64,000 nucleotides of DNA from contig NZ_JAUNEJ010000001.1 in NCBI RefSeq assembly GCF_030525615.1, positions 248,001 through 312,000 on the forward strand, read 5' to 3'. Each line of letters opens with the position of its first letter. Within the stretch, counting starts at the first letter, position 1. Below, piece after piece: positions 1 to 11,277 of this stretch. The notes under the pieces are model-generated. The model saw only the letters and a list, made by a program, of their open reading frames with translations. It was not told the origin of the DNA and made no database searches. This DNA comes from Cutibacterium sp. (GTDB taxonomy: Bacteria > Actinomycetota > Actinomycetes > Propionibacteriales > Propionibacteriaceae). A program made the position numbers and the translations under genes.

Positions 1-1215
1 TTCAATAATCTACATAATGCGGAGTTGTCGGCATTAGGTGAAGCATACGAAAGGTATTGTGTCAATATCATTGATCCGTACAAGGTTGTAATCGGTAGTG
101 CAAATTCCCTTAAACGTAATGGGCTAACCCCCGTCAACCCCAGTGATTTTGTACTTTTTACGCCCGAGCAAATTCACAACTTTGGTGGAAGGTTCGAAGG
201 ATTTCATAATGAGACCGTTACGACATGGACCACTGGAAAGACCTTTAAGGGAGAGGAAAAACTTGTCCCAGTATCCATGGTTTTTGTAAACCACCGTCGG
301 CTTCAAAAGCTTGGAGATTACCCCCTTCCACATATTAATGCTCCCGCCTACGCGGGGATTTCTGCAGGCAGAACAGTGACGTCGGCATGTGTCAACGCTC
401 TGCAAGAACTGATGGAACGCCATGCTACTATGTGTTGGTGGCACAATCCACCACATGGTGTTCGGCTGTCTGTTGAAAAGGATAGTTTTATAGGAAATCT
501 TGTAACAGAATTTGAGAATAAGGGCAATGTCGTTTCGATTGTCAACATTGAAAACCGCTTCCATGTGCCAATTTATGCCGCTACAGTCCTCAACGTGGAG
601 TCTGGAATTGTTAACACAGGTTTTGGTTGTAGACTAACCAATGAAGCCGCAATATTAAAAGCGCTTACTGAAGCATGTACGCTTCAAGCCGGCAGTTTTG
701 ATTTACTCAATCCGTCTGGTGAACTGTTCATGGCAATTGAGCGCGGTGAACTCTGGGAGGGTATCGCAAAACCGTGGCGACAAGATCGAAGGTATCTTGA
801 TTATTACTTATCAGATTTTTCGACAATGAACGATCTGATGCTTCAGCAACAAGTTTATCTTGATTGGCGGCTACTAAGCCGCGTACGTCCGTGGCTGTTC
901 CCCCAGCAGACTGCACGCGGGTATTTTTACCCTGATTGCCATTTCGAGAACCTTGATGATGAGCTAAACTATTACGTCAAAATTCTCGATAGTATGTCAT
1001 TAGAACCTGTCATGATTGACGTGACATCGCCCGATGTTCAGACTCTACAAATCTCAGTTATTCGAGTTATTGTCCCTGGCCTAGTTCCAAATTTTGCTGT
1101 AGGGGATCTTCATTTAGGGAATCATGTCATCCAAAACGAGCCCGTACTACTGGGGTATCAGAAGGAACCAACTTCTCTCGACAAGCTCAACGTGTATCCT
1201 CTTCCCCATTGCTAG
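1..1215 (+). CDS. YcaO-family cyclodehydratase, 5' truncated by window edge
   Basis: YcaO enzymes use ATP to turn Cys/Ser/Thr of a ribosomal precursor peptide into azolines. The reading frame is open from base 1, so the N terminus lies outside the window; 404 codons are visible. Near the left edge is SALGEAYERY (Sx3ExxER), about 110 codons later SACVNALQELMERH (the second S...ExxER ATP/Mg motif), and near the C terminus LQISVIRVIVPGLVP, the usual YcaO end motif. The protein ends in YPLPHC, a short proline-containing tail reminiscent of, but not identical to, the PxPxP end of azoline-forming members. An MFS exporter starts 9 bases downstream, so this looks like the end of a RiPP operon. The DNA is visibly AT-richer than the following core genes, suggesting transfer. 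The precursor and partner proteins should lie to the left. Family assignment is firm; the natural product is unknown. Confidence 0.85.
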   Translation, partial: FNNLHNAELSALGEAYERYCVNIIDPYKVVIGSANSLKRNGLTPVNPSDFVLFTPEQIHNFGGRFEGFHNETVTTWTTGKTFKGEEKLVPVSMVFVNHRRLQKLGDYPLPHINAPAYAGISAGRTVTSACVNALQELMERHATMCWWHNPPHGVRLSVEKDSFIGNLVTEFENKGNVVSIVNIENRFHVPIYAATVLNVESGIVNTGFGCRLTNEAAILKALTEACTLQAGSFDLLNPSGELFMAIERGELWEGIAKPWRQDRRYLDYYLSDFSTMNDLMLQQQVYLDWRLLSRVRPWLFPQQTARGYFYPDCHFENLDDELNYYVKILDSMSLEPVMIDVTSPDVQTLQISVIRVIVPGLVPNFAVGDLHLGNHVIQNEPVLLGYQKEPTSLDKLNVYPLPHC

Positions 1216-1224
1216 AAGGACATC

Positions 1225-2574
1225 ATGGCCAAACGATCATCTGGGCTGTTAATTGCGGTTTCGGTTGTTATCCTTGAGCTCATTGGGGGTATGCAGAGTT
1301 ATCTCAATCAACTGATCCTCCCTATTATGGCTCAGGATCTCGACGCTCAAAGCTCGTATGGCGTTGTCTTGGGAGTTTCAACCATTGCTTCTATGGCTGG
1401 CTTGCCTATCGGTGCAGCTTTGATGAATAGAATATTATTATCACGGCTTTTATTGAGTGCAACGGCTCTTCTCGTCGTTGGAGCAGTTACAAGTGCCCTT
1501 GCTCCACATATCGTGGTGTACATCATGGGGGCATTTATTCGCGGCCTAGCTGGTTCTATTCTCGCAATGACTTCCATTGGAGCAGTAGCGCTCGGACTAT
1601 CTGGTCGAGCAAGACAACTGACACTAGCTTTTTCTTCAGCAAGCTGGGTGATTTCATCAGTCGTTGGTCCAACCTATGCCGCTTGGGTCACTCATCTACT
1701 GTCATGGCGATGGGCTATGATCCTATACTTGCCACTCTTAATACTCGCCAGAATAGTAGTTGCACTGAACCTCAAAAATCATGATACTAAAAATGATGCA
1801 CCGTTGTCTCTTGTAGTTCTTTTTCTTATAATTACGGGCGTTGGCCTTACCATTATTCCGGCTGCTGGTGCTTTCAAGATCATACTTCTACTGCTGGGGC
1901 TTGTTATTCTTGGTCGCGCTGCCGTATTGCTTATGCCTGAGGGGACTTTTATCAAGCGCACACCTCGAAGGGCGGCTCTCTCGGGAATGTTCTTCTTGAC
2001 AGGCAGTTATTTTGTGGCAAATGAACTCGTCAGCTTAACGGTACATGACATTTTTCATGTTGGTGCAGAGTCTCTCGGATATATCCTCACCGGAGGAGGT
2101 CTAGCTTGGGCGGTTCTTGGAGTGTTCTGTGGGGCTAAACCTGCGACAACTAAACGCAGCTATCGGATACGATCCTCCATTGGTATGGCGTTACTTGTCA
2201 CGTCGTCATCCGTGATTGTTGCGTGGCTTGTTTTTCAGTGGGGCCATTGGTCCCCGACGGTCGTGTTCGTCATCTTGTGGTCGACCGCTGGGGTAGGAAT
2301 GGGTTTAACGTATCTCGATACGATGAACATCTTTTTCGAGGACCCAGCAATTTCAGACGGTATCACTATTGAGGAGATGGCAAGCTCCTCCGTCATTGTC
2401 GAATCGCTGTCCTCGACGATGTTTATCCCGTTGACGACATCAATCGTTGCTATGGCATTCAATGATAATGAGTCCACCGGGAGGCTCGCCTATGAAATAT
2501 CGTGGGTCATTGTTGTCATGCTAGCATGTGTGGCGGTCTATTATCTGAAGCGTGCCGAGCCAGCACGATCGTAG
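1225..2574 (+). CDS. MFS transporter, probable exporter of the YcaO-locus product
   Basis: A 449-residue, strongly hydrophobic protein with about 12 to 14 predicted membrane segments, typical of major facilitator drug/peptide exporters. The start ATG follows AGAAGGA at good spacing and lies 9 bases after the YcaO stop, so both are probably translated from one mRNA. Features include the early segment IGGMQSYLNQLILPIMAQDL, a first-half FIRGLAGSILAMTSIGAV region and paired small residues in later helices. It has the same AT-rich composition as the YcaO gene. In azole-RiPP loci such a transporter usually exports the mature product or gives self-protection; that role here is inferred from context only. 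Confidence 0.75.
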   Translation: MAKRSSGLLIAVSVVILELIGGMQSYLNQLILPIMAQDLDAQSSYGVVLGVSTIASMAGLPIGAALMNRILLSRLLLSATALLVVGAVTSALAPHIVVYIMGAFIRGLAGSILAMTSIGAVALGLSGRARQLTLAFSSASWVISSVVGPTYAAWVTHLLSWRWAMILYLPLLILARIVVALNLKNHDTKNDAPLSLVVLFLIITGVGLTIIPAAGAFKIILLLLGLVILGRAAVLLMPEGTFIKRTPRRAALSGMFFLTGSYFVANELVSLTVHDIFHVGAESLGYILTGGGLAWAVLGVFCGAKPATTKRSYRIRSSIGMALLVTSSSVIVAWLVFQWGHWSPTVVFVILWSTAGVGMGLTYLDTMNIFFEDPAISDGITIEEMASSSVIVESLSSTMFIPLTTSIVAMAFNDNESTGRLAYEISWVIVVMLACVAVYYLKRAEPARS

Positions 2575-2628
2575 AGATTATGGTCTCTTGATGTTTTAGA
2601 GTCGTTTCGTAATTGAGGAGGTAGACCG

Positions 2629-2817
2629 GTGGTTGGGCGTGGAGGTATTTGGGGGGTGGTAACCCGATCCACGACAGCACCCTATCATTGGAGGATTCAC
2701 ACCCCCTACATCCTCGAGTGCGAAGAGTCACTTAAACCTTCAATTGGCAGAGCCAATGACGACCAGCTATTCAGGTGGCCGGCACATCTGTCACCTCGGG
2801 TAGCACAACACTCGTAG
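2629..2817 (+). CDS. Doubtful small ORF with a strong ribosome binding site
   Basis: A 62-codon GTG frame preceded by GAGGAGG at 2615-2621, seven bases before the start, which is a near-ideal Shine-Dalgarno. The peptide begins MVGRGGIWGVVTRS and shows no recognisable domain. It lies in the 315-base gap between the AT-rich RiPP edge and uvrC. It could be a real small gene, or the truncated start of a chromosomal gene cut by the island. Beyond the SD there is no support, and the codon use is not distinctive. The rest of this gap (2575-2628, 2818-2876) shows nothing I recognise. Confidence 0.25.
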   Translation: MVGRGGIWGVVTRSTTAPYHWRIHTPYILECEESLKPSIGRANDDQLFRWPAHLSPRVAQHS

Positions 2818-2876
2818 CGCAGAGCTGCAAAGACGCCGATGACATGAGCAGGAAGCGACAACAAGTAAGGGGCGCA

Positions 2877-2890
2877 TAGAGTTCACCCTA
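2877..2890 (+). promoter_or_regulatory. Probable leaderless promoter of uvrC
   Basis: TAGAGT at 2877-2882 fits an extended -10 hexamer (TANNNT), and the start ATG lies 8 bases after its last T, so transcription should begin at or next to the ATG. No Shine-Dalgarno precedes the start. No convincing -35 is visible. Confidence 0.45.
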
Positions 2891-4929
2891 TGGCCGATCC
2901 GTCGAGTTACCGTCCTGCCCCGGGAACAATCCCGACCCAGCCGGGGGTGTATCGCTTCAGTGACGAGCACGGTCAGGTCATCTACGTCGGCAAGGCCAAG
3001 AATCTGCGTAACCGGCTCAACTCTTACTTCCAGGACATTTCAGCCCTTCACCCGCGCACGCAACGGATGGTCACTACTGCGGCCCATGTGCAATGGACGG
3101 TGGTGCAGAACGAGGTTGAGTCCCTCCAACTTGAATACACCTGGATCAAGGAATTCGATCCGCGGTTCAACGTCATGTATCGCGACGACAAGTCCTACCC
3201 GTGGCTGTGTTTCACGTGGACCGACGAGTACCCACGTGTCTTTGTCGGTCGTGGCGCTCATCACAAAGGGTGGCGCTACTACGGCCCGTTTGGTCAGGCT
3301 TGGGCAATCCGCGACACGGTTGAGACCCTGTTGCGGGTGTTCCCCATGCGATCCTGCTCGACCGGGGTATTCAATCGGGCGAAGAACCAGGGCCGTCCTT
3401 GTCTGCTCGGCTACATCGGCAAATGTTCAGCCCCCTGCGTAGGCCGAATCACCCCAGAGGCCCACCGTGACATCGCTGACGAGTTTTGCGATTTCATGGC
3501 TGGCCGGACGACGAAAATCGTCAAAAGGCTGGAGTCCGAGATGGCGCAGGCCTCAGAGAACCTGGAATTTGAGCGAGCCGCCGTCATTCGGGACTCGTTG
3601 GGTGCGCTGTCCAAGACTTTGGAGCGTAATGCCGTCGTTCTTGGTGACGGTACCGACGCCGACGTCATTTCGATGGCCGTTGACCCCTTAGAGGTGGGCG
3701 TGAAGATATTTCACGTCCGAGGAGGTCGTATCCGTGGTGAACGTGGCTGGGTGGCCGACCGCGCTGACGACGCCAACGATGCCGAGCTCATGGAGACCTT
3801 TCTCACCCAGCTCTATGGCATTAATGCCAGTGACGGCCAGGTCCGGGACGACGGTCACGGCAATGCCGTTCCGCCTTTGGTGCTGGTTTCTACAAAACCC
3901 ACCAACCCCGACGCTATATCGACGATCCTCAGTTCTGAGCGTGGCTCTCATGTCGAAATCCGCGTACCGCGTCGCGGCGACAAGGCCACTCTGATGGATA
4001 CCGTCACTCGCAACGCTCAGGAAACTCTTGCTCAGCACAAGCTGAAGCGGGCGTCCGACCTGGCCACGCGCACTCGCGCCATGGAGGAGATTCAAGAGGC
4101 CCTCGGATTGGACCGTGCTCCGTTGCGAATGGAGTCCTACGACATCTCCCACATTCAGGGAACCAATGTCGTCGGCTCGATGGTCGTTTTTGAAGATGGT
4201 ATGCCCCGAAAATCGGAATACCGACGATTCATCATCAAGGGATTCAGGGGATCTGACGACTTCGCTGCCATGCACGAGGTGCTGTCGCGACGGCTGCGTC
4301 GCCTTGTCGAGGACCGTGACGCCATGGCGAAAGCTCAAACCTCGGACGGTGACGTCGGTTCTCTTATTGACCCCGCAACCGGCGCACCTCGCAAGTTCGC
4401 CTACGCTCCGCACCTCATCGTCGTCGACGGCGGCGCGCCTCAGGTACATGCCGCCCAGGAAGTCCTCGAGGAATTCGGCCTTGACGATGAAATTGCGCTA
4501 TGTGGGTTGGCTAAACGTCTGGAGGAGGTGTGGCTTCCCGGGGAAGAGTGGCCGGTCATCCTGCCGCGCACCTCAGAGGGGCTCTACCTGCTGCAGCGTC
4601 TACGTGACGAGGCGCACCGGTTCGCCATCACCTTTCATCGCTCCAAGCGGTCCAAGGCGATGGTGGAGTCCGTGTTGGATGGGATTGCGGGCCTGGGGGA
4701 GACTCGTCGCAAGACCCTTGTCTCTCATTTTGGATCGGTGCGTGCGCTGCGTAAGGCGACCGTCGAGGACATTGCCCAAGTTCCAGGTTTTGGTCCGAAA
4801 CTGGCAGGAACGGTGGTCGCGGCCTTGTCCGAGGATACGCCTGGCGAGGCGATCAACACGGCAACTGGTGAGGTTGTCAACGCCGACGATCTGGCTGGCT
4901 CCGGCAACGGCACTACCCTTGACCCGTGA
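2890..4929 (+). CDS. uvrC: Excinuclease ABC subunit C
   Basis: UvrC makes both incisions around bulky DNA lesions after UvrAB loading. The 679-residue protein has the N-terminal GIY-YIG nuclease (GVYRF then [14 protein letters not shown]), a UvrB-binding UVR helix pair around residue 210-245 ([12 protein letters not shown]), the RNase H-like second nuclease starting at [10 protein letters not shown], and C-terminal helix-hairpin-helix motifs ([13 protein letters not shown] and [12 protein letters not shown]). Length is normal for actinobacteria. Start ATG 2890 is chosen for the upstream TAGAGT hexamer. The last codon overlaps rapZ in a GTGA arrangement, beginning the conserved uvrC-rapZ-yvcK-whiA operon. 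Confidence 0.97.
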   Translation: MADPSSYRPAPGTIPTQPGVYRFSDEHGQVIYVGKAKNLRNRLNSYFQDISALHPRTQRMVTTAAHVQWTVVQNEVESLQLEYTWIKEFDPRFNVMYRDDKSYPWLCFTWTDEYPRVFVGRGAHHKGWRYYGPFGQAWAIRDTVETLLRVFPMRSCSTGVFNRAKNQGRPCLLGYIGKCSAPCVGRITPEAHRDIADEFCDFMAGRTTKIVKRLESEMAQASENLEFERAAVIRDSLGALSKTLERNAVVLGDGTDADVISMAVDPLEVGVKIFHVRGGRIRGERGWVADRADDANDAELMETFLTQLYGINASDGQVRDDGHGNAVPPLVLVSTKPTNPDAISTILSSERGSHVEIRVPRRGDKATLMDTVTRNAQETLAQHKLKRASDLATRTRAMEEIQEALGLDRAPLRMESYDISHIQGTNVVGSMVVFEDGMPRKSEYRRFIIKGFRGSDDFAAMHEVLSRRLRRLVEDRDAMAKAQTSDGDVGSLIDPATGAPRKFAYAPHLIVVDGGAPQVHAAQEVLEEFGLDDEIALCGLAKRLEEVWLPGEEWPVILPRTSEGLYLLQRLRDEAHRFAITFHRSKRSKAMVESVLDGIAGLGETRRKTLVSHFGSVRALRKATVEDIAQVPGFGPKLAGTVVAALSEDTPGEAINTATGEVVNADDLAGSGNGTTLDP

Positions 4930-5801
4930 GTAACGAGCAGACGACGAAGACCCCGCGAGTTGTCATTATCACCGGCGTCTCTGGCGCTGGCCGTCGTACT
5001 GCGGCCCATGCCATGGAGGATCTGGGATGGTACGTCGTCGATAACCTGCCTCCGGCCATGCTGGGAGCCCTTGTTGATGAGATCGGCGCCAATGGTATTG
5101 ATCGCCTGGCAGTTGTCCTCGATGTCCGGAGCCGAACCATGTTCGACACTCTGGGCGTAGCCGTTGACGCCCTTGACGAGCGCGGTATCAACCCCGCCAT
5201 TGTCTTCCTGGAAGCCTCTGACGAGACCATCGTGCGTCGGCAGGAGTCCAGCCGTCGCCCGCTGCCGCTGCAGCAAGGAGGTCATCTTCTTGACGCCGTG
5301 GCCCTTGAGCGTCGTATGCTCTCCGACCTGCGCGCAGAGGCTGATCTCGTCATCGATACCACTTCCATCACGGCACGTCAGCTTGCCCAACGCATTGACC
5401 ACGCTTTCGCTGAAGGAACTGACGAGGGCCTGGCCTTCCAAGTGATGTCATTCGGCTTTAAACGTGGGGTGCCGATTGACGCAGATCTCGTTTTTGACGT
5501 GCGTTTCCTGCCCAACCCATATTGGGTTCCCGAACTTCGTCCCAAAACCGGTTTGTCCTCCGATGTGGCCTCCTATGTGATGGCGCAGGCCGGTGCAGCC
5601 GAGTTCATTGATCGGGTCACTGAGCTGTTGGCTGGCATGGCCCCGGGGTATCTTCGAGAAGGCAAGAAGCAGATCACGGTGGCTGTTGGCTGTACTGGCG
5701 GGAAGCATAGAAGTACCGCAATGTCTGAGGAATTGTCCGCCCGTCTAGCGGCTCGGGGACATCGCACCGCTGTTCTGCACCGAGATCTCGGGAAGGAATG
5801 A
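4926..5801 (+). CDS. rapZ: RNase adapter / P-loop nucleotide-binding protein RapZ (YvcJ)
   Basis: A 291-residue RapZ/YvcJ family protein. The N-terminal P-loop is GVSGAGRRT, followed by VVLDVRSR, and the C-terminal domain carries the family block [19 protein letters not shown]. In E. coli RapZ binds the sRNA GlmZ and senses glucosamine-6-phosphate; in Gram-positives it is a GTPase/ATPase of less clear function, and E. coli roles should not be transferred directly. The GTG start overlaps the uvrC stop (GTGA) and its own stop overlaps the next start (ATGA), so translation is coupled along the operon. Confidence 0.94.
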   Translation: MSNEQTTKTPRVVIITGVSGAGRRTAAHAMEDLGWYVVDNLPPAMLGALVDEIGANGIDRLAVVLDVRSRTMFDTLGVAVDALDERGINPAIVFLEASDETIVRRQESSRRPLPLQQGGHLLDAVALERRMLSDLRAEADLVIDTTSITARQLAQRIDHAFAEGTDEGLAFQVMSFGFKRGVPIDADLVFDVRFLPNPYWVPELRPKTGLSSDVASYVMAQAGAAEFIDRVTELLAGMAPGYLREGKKQITVAVGCTGGKHRSTAMSEELSARLAARGHRTAVLHRDLGKE

Positions 5802-6766
5802 CGATGGTGTCAACCCCCTCGAAGCTGCCGACTGTCACGGCCTTCGGCGGTGGACATGGTCTGGCTGTGTCGCTGCGCGCTTTACGGCGTCTCACTGACC
5901 GCCTCACCGCTGTGGTCACCGTCGCCGACAACGGTGGCTCCTCTGGTCGGCTGCGCGAGGAATTCGACATTCTGCCCCCGGGGGACTTGCGTCGGGCGTT
6001 GGCGGCGCTGTGCGCTGACGATCATCTGGGGCGTACCTGGGCCGAGGTGCTCCAGGCACGCTTCAACGGCACCGGCGAACTCGCCGGCCATGCCATCGGT
6101 AACCTCCTCATCGCGGGTCTGTGGCAGGAACTTGGCGATCCGGTGTCCGGTTTGGACATGGTTGGTCAGCTCCTTGACATTCGAGGCCGCGTCTTGCCAA
6201 TGTCCTTGACCCCGCTGGACATCAGCGCCCAGGTCGTCGGACTCGACCCGAATCAGCCGGACGAGGAGTACACCCTCACCGGCCAAGCGACGGTCGCCAA
6301 GACCCGGGCTGAGGTGCTCAAGGTGAGGTTGGAGCCGTCCGAGCCGGAGGCCTGTCCCGAGGCTTTGGAGGCGATTCGTGAGTCTGACAACCTTGTCCTC
6401 GGCCCGGGGTCGTGGTTCACCTCCGTCATGCCGCACCTTTTAGTACCTGAGATCGTCGACGCAATTCTAGAGTCAAAGGCGCGCAAGATCCTTACTCTCA
6501 ACGTGTCAGGGGCCGATGAAACCGATGGGTTCAGTCCGGCTCGTCATCTCGAGGTGATCGCTGAACACGAGCCGCGAATGCGTTTTGACGTCGTGCTCGT
6601 TGATCGCGGATTTGCCGGTCAGGACCCCCATCTGGAATCGTTTGCCCAAAATCTTGGAGCTGAAATCGTCGTCGATGATTTGGCGATGCGTGACGGATCG
6701 GCTCGGCACGACCCCCTGCGGTTAGCATCGGCCTACGCCAACATCATGGGCGTCCAGCCTCGCTGA
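5798..6766 (+). CDS. yvcK: YvcK/CofD-like gluconeogenesis factor
   Basis: A 322-residue protein of the YvcK (MgfK; CuvA in mycobacteria) branch of the CofD-like superfamily. The N terminus has the sugar-nucleotide binding GGGHGLAVSLRAL, followed by TVADNGGSSGRLRE, the GDLR segment and GHAIGNLLIAGL, all standard in the family. YvcK proteins bind UDP-sugars and are needed for normal cell shape and growth on gluconeogenic carbon. The ATG at 5798 overlaps the rapZ stop; an ATG two codons later is an alternative. Position between rapZ and whiA is the conserved one. Confidence 0.93.
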   Translation: MTMVSTPSKLPTVTAFGGGHGLAVSLRALRRLTDRLTAVVTVADNGGSSGRLREEFDILPPGDLRRALAALCADDHLGRTWAEVLQARFNGTGELAGHAIGNLLIAGLWQELGDPVSGLDMVGQLLDIRGRVLPMSLTPLDISAQVVGLDPNQPDEEYTLTGQATVAKTRAEVLKVRLEPSEPEACPEALEAIRESDNLVLGPGSWFTSVMPHLLVPEIVDAILESKARKILTLNVSGADETDGFSPARHLEVIAEHEPRMRFDVVLVDRGFAGQDPHLESFAQNLGAEIVVDDLAMRDGSARHDPLRLASAYANIMGVQPR

Positions 6767-6826
6767 TCGTCGCCTAAAATCACCGTAGTTACCCCTTTTA
6801 TCCCCTTTTTCGGAGGCTAGAACCAC

Positions 6827-7816
6827 ATGGCGCTCACCCTGCAGGTGAAGAACGAACTCGCGACGGTGCCGGTGCAGAAGCTGTGCTGCCGCCGTTCCGA
6901 GATCGCTGCCACCCTTCGCTTCGCGGGTGGTATCCATCTGGTGCAGCACCGACACATCACGATTGAGGCCGAGGTAGACACTGGAGGAGCAGCACGACGC
7001 CTTCGCCAGTCCATTCAGGAGGTATTTGGGTTAGACACCGATCTCGTTGTCGTCAATGGCAGCGGTTTGCGCAGCAACACCCGATACCTGGTGCGGATGG
7101 TACGCGGCGGCGCTGACCTGGCTCGCCTGACAGGGTTACTCGATCGCCGTGGACGTCCAGTTAGGGGACTTCCGGTCCCGGTTGTCGGCGGCGGTCGGTG
7201 CTGCCAGGCGGCGGCATGGCGCGGAGCTTTCCTGGCCCGTGGTTCGTTGACCGAGCCCGGTCGTTCCATGGCGATGGAAATCACCGCTCCCGGCGAGGAG
7301 GCCGCGATGGCTCTGGTTGGCGCGGCTCGTCGGCTGGACATCCAGGCCAAGCAGCGGGAATCTCGCCACATCGACCGGGTGACGATCCGTGACGGTGACG
7401 CCATTTCCGCCATGCTGACCCGCATGGGTGCCCACGAATCAGTGCTGGCCTGGGAGGATCGCCGTCTTCGCCGAGAGGTCAGGGCCTCGGCGAATCGTCT
7501 TGCTAATTTTGACGACGCGAACCTGCTTCGTTCCGCCAGAGCCGCCGTCACCGCCAGCGCCCGGGTGGAACGTGCGCTGGAAATCTTGGGAGATTCCGTT
7601 CCGGAACATCTCCTCGCTGCTGGCCGACTTCGCCTTGAGCACAGAAATGCCAGTCTGGAGGAATTGGGCAAGTTGCACGAGCCGCCGCTGACGAAGGATG
7701 CCATTGCCGGTCGGATACGTCGGCTGTTGGCCCTTGCGGACAAGACAGCCCGTAACAACGGTGAACCCACCACCTTGGAGAGTCTTCCTCCCGAGATGCG
7801 CGACGACCGTAGATGA
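6827..7816 (+). CDS. whiA: DNA-binding protein WhiA
   Basis: WhiA has an N-terminal LAGLIDADG homing-endonuclease-like fold without nuclease activity and a C-terminal helix-turn-helix. In Streptomyces it controls sporulation septation; in non-sporulating actinobacteria it is thought to affect division and cell-cycle genes. The 329-residue protein shows the family start ([18 protein letters not shown]), [10 protein letters not shown] mid-protein and a C-terminal HTH around [26 protein letters not shown] element 13 bases before the ATG at 6827 supports the start. A TAAAAT at 6775-6780 could give this gene its own promoter in addition to read-through from yvcK. Confidence 0.95.
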   Translation: MALTLQVKNELATVPVQKLCCRRSEIAATLRFAGGIHLVQHRHITIEAEVDTGGAARRLRQSIQEVFGLDTDLVVVNGSGLRSNTRYLVRMVRGGADLARLTGLLDRRGRPVRGLPVPVVGGGRCCQAAAWRGAFLARGSLTEPGRSMAMEITAPGEEAAMALVGAARRLDIQAKQRESRHIDRVTIRDGDAISAMLTRMGAHESVLAWEDRRLRREVRASANRLANFDDANLLRSARAAVTASARVERALEILGDSVPEHLLAAGRLRLEHRNASLEELGKLHEPPLTKDAIAGRIRRLLALADKTARNNGEPTTLESLPPEMRDDRR

Positions 7817-7893
7817 TCGTCGTCCCGACATCTTTCGGCCTCGACTAGGGGTGGGATTAGCATCACTCACTGGTCATCTGTGCGGTGATCTGA

Positions 7894-9033
<1,140 letters not shown>

Positions 9034-9050
9034 TCTCACCATCGTGAGCT

Positions 9051-9090
9051 GATGACGGCCCCGTGCCCATGCGGGCGCGGGGCCGTCATC
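9051..9090 (+). terminator. Strong hairpin between gap and pgk
   Basis: A perfect 13-bp inverted repeat (9051-9063 with 9078-9090, loop of 14 bases) without a T-run. It may end part of the gap transcripts or protect the 3' end of a processed gap mRNA, setting a gap:pgk ratio. Confidence 0.6.
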
Positions 9091-9145
9091 CGTACCCGGG
9101 CACACGCCCGTGAAACGTCGTTTGACTTCAAGAAAGGGCTTTTAC

Positions 9146-10354
9146 ATGAAATCTGTTGAGGATCTCGGAGACCTGCGCGGTAAGCGCGTTGTCATCCGCT
9201 GCGACTTCAACGTCCCACTCGACGGAGACAAGATCACCGATGACGGTCGAATCAAGGCCGCCCTGCCGACCTTGACCCAGCTGCACGAGGCCGGCGCGCG
9301 CACTACCGTGCTCGCCCACCTCGGTCGCCCCAAGGGTTCCGTCAATCCCAAGTATTCCCTGGCGCCGGTTGCCAAGCGTTTGGGCGAGCTCATGAACCTC
9401 GACGTCAAGCTTGCTGAGGACGTCGTCGGCCCGTCGGCTACCAAGACTTCCGAGTCCCTCGCCGACGGCGAGATCGCTCTGGTCGAGAACGTCCGTTTCG
9501 AAAAGGGTGAGACCAGCAAGGACGAGGCTGAGCGTACCGAACTGGCTAAGAAATACGCCGCTTTCGGTGAGTACTACGTCTCCAACGGCTTCGGCGTTGT
9601 ACACCGCAAGCAGGCCTCCGTCTACGACGTTGCCAAGCTGTTGCCCAACGCTGCCGGGTCCTTGGTCGCCAAGGAGGTTGGAGTCCTCGAGGGTTTGACG
9701 GCTGATCCGAAGCGTCCGTTCGTCGTCGTGCTCGGTGGCGCTAAGGTCGCCGACAAGCTCGCCGTGATTGACAACCTGCTCAAGGTTGCTGACACCCTCG
9801 TTGTCGGCGGCGGGATGTTGTTCACCTTCCTTAAGGCCCAGGGCCTGGAAGTTGGCAAGTCGCTGGTCGACGATGACTCCGTCGATGCCTGCAAGAAGTA
9901 CCTTGAGGCCGCTAAGGCTGCCGGCAAGCAGATCTTGCTACCTTCTGACGTGCGCGTCGCTTCAGACGTCGACTTCGACGCCCACACCGTCGGCCAGGTC
10001 GACGTCGTTCCAGTCGACGCCATCCCGGCTGACAAGATGGGTCTCGACATCGGCCCGCAGACCGAGAAGGCTTATGCCGAAGCCATTAAGGGTGCCAAGT
10101 CGGTGTTCTGGAATGGCCCGATGGGTGTGTTCGAGATCAAAGGTCTTGAGCTCGGCACCAAGGCCGTTGCCCAGGCTCTCACCGAGGTTGACGGTCTCTC
10201 GGTGGTTGGCGGTGGAGACTCCGCCTCTGCCGTTCGTGCCCTTGGCTTCGCTGATGACCAGTTTGGTCATATTTCCACCGGTGGTGGCGCTTCCCTCGAA
10301 CTCATGGAGGGCAAGGAGCTGCCCGGAATCGCAGTCCTTAAGGAGAACAACTGA
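9146..10354 (+). CDS. pgk: Phosphoglycerate kinase
   Basis: PGK transfers phosphate from 1,3-bisphosphoglycerate to ADP. The 402-residue protein has the N-terminal [13 protein letters not shown], the actinobacterial-type [12 protein letters not shown] block, the hinge and ATP-site segments [18 protein letters not shown] and [13 protein letters not shown]. The ATG at 9146 follows AGAAAGG and matches the usual N terminus; an upstream in-frame GTG would add 12 residues and lacks an SD. Its stop overlaps the tpiA start (TGATG). Confidence 0.97.
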   Translation: MKSVEDLGDLRGKRVVIRCDFNVPLDGDKITDDGRIKAALPTLTQLHEAGARTTVLAHLGRPKGSVNPKYSLAPVAKRLGELMNLDVKLAEDVVGPSATKTSESLADGEIALVENVRFEKGETSKDEAERTELAKKYAAFGEYYVSNGFGVVHRKQASVYDVAKLLPNAAGSLVAKEVGVLEGLTADPKRPFVVVLGGAKVADKLAVIDNLLKVADTLVVGGGMLFTFLKAQGLEVGKSLVDDDSVDACKKYLEAAKAAGKQILLPSDVRVASDVDFDAHTVGQVDVVPVDAIPADKMGLDIGPQTEKAYAEAIKGAKSVFWNGPMGVFEIKGLELGTKAVAQALTEVDGLSVVGGGDSASAVRALGFADDQFGHISTGGGASLELMEGKELPGIAVLKENN

Positions 10355-11133
10355 TGTCTCGTACCCCGATCATGGCTGGCAACTGGAAGATGAATCTCGA
10401 CCACGTTGCCGCGACGTCCCTCGTGCAGGATCTCGGTGAGGCCCTCAAGGCTGCCGGATACGACTCCTCCAAGTCCGAGGCCGTCGTCATCCCGCCGTTC
10501 ACCGATATCCGCACTGTGGCCACCCTTATCGAGGGTGACAAGCTGCCGATCGCCTACGGTGCCCAGGACATCTCCACTCACGACGATGGCGCCTACACCG
10601 GTGAGGTCTCCGGCACCATGTTGTCGAAGCTGGGCTGCTCCTACGTCGTCGTTGGTCACTCCGAGCGTCGCGAGTACCATAACGAGTCCGACGAAGTGGT
10701 CAATGCCAAGGCGAAGAAGGTCATCGAGAATGGTATGACCCCAATCATCTGCTGTGGTGAGGCTCTCGAGGTCCGCAAGGCTGGCAAGCACGTCGAACAC
10801 ACCGTCGGTCAGATCAAGGCCGACCTCGACGGTATTCCTGCTGAGCAGGTTGCCAAGCTCGTCATCGCTTACGAGCCCATCTGGGCTATCGGCACCGGCG
10901 AGACCGCCACCGCTGACGACGCCCAGGAGGTGTGTCAGGCGATCCGCGAGGCTATCAAGGAGCTCTACGACGCTCCGACCGCCGAGGCCGTCCGCATTCA
11001 GTACGGCGGTTCGGTTAAGCCGGCCAATGTTGCCGAGATCATGTCCAAGCCAGACGTTGACGGTGCCCTCGTGGGCGGTGCGTCACTCAAGGCTGGCGAC
11101 TTCTCCAAGATCGTGACCTTCTACCAGGCCTGA
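10354..11133 (+). CDS. tpiA: Triosephosphate isomerase
   Basis: TIM-barrel enzyme of 259 residues that interconverts dihydroxyacetone phosphate and glyceraldehyde-3-phosphate. Landmarks are MAGNWKMN with the catalytic lysine, VVGHSERR with the electrophilic histidine, the active-site loop region [14 protein letters not shown] with the catalytic glutamate, and the phosphate-binding YGGSVKPAN. It overlaps pgk by one base and is therefore translationally coupled to it. A good intrinsic terminator follows. Confidence 0.97.
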   Translation: MSRTPIMAGNWKMNLDHVAATSLVQDLGEALKAAGYDSSKSEAVVIPPFTDIRTVATLIEGDKLPIAYGAQDISTHDDGAYTGEVSGTMLSKLGCSYVVVGHSERREYHNESDEVVNAKAKKVIENGMTPIICCGEALEVRKAGKHVEHTVGQIKADLDGIPAEQVAKLVIAYEPIWAIGTGETATADDAQEVCQAIREAIKELYDAPTAEAVRIQYGGSVKPANVAEIMSKPDVDGALVGGASLKAGDFSKIVTFYQA

Positions 11134-11153
11134 TCTGCGACAAGTTCACTGAC

Positions 11154-11188
11154 GACCCCCGCGCCACGTGGCGCGGGGGTCATTTTCC
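11154..11188 (+). terminator. Intrinsic terminator after tpiA
   Basis: A perfect 12-bp GC-rich stem (11154-11165 with 11170-11181, loop ACGT) followed by CATTTTCC. This ends the glycolytic cluster. Confidence 0.85.
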
Positions 11189-11263
11189 GTCCCTGCACAG
11201 TTTTATCTGAACAATTCGCGCATGGGCTCGCGTCTCGATGTGGGGAAGTTGCGACCTGTGAGT

Positions 11264-11277
11264 TACCCTGTACCACG
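11264..11277 (+). promoter_or_regulatory. Probable leaderless promoter of secG
   Basis: TACCCT at 11264-11269 is a -10 hexamer whose last T lies 8 bases before the GTG at 11277. There is no SD before that GTG. Confidence 0.45.

Noticed and set aside
3688..4449. A 253-codon minus-strand frame inside uvrC
   Set aside because: No family features, no SD, and uvrC is complete over it.
9590..9640. PGK block [10 protein letters not shown] instead of the enterobacterial DAFGTAHR form
   Set aside because: A similar form is usual in actinobacterial PGKs.
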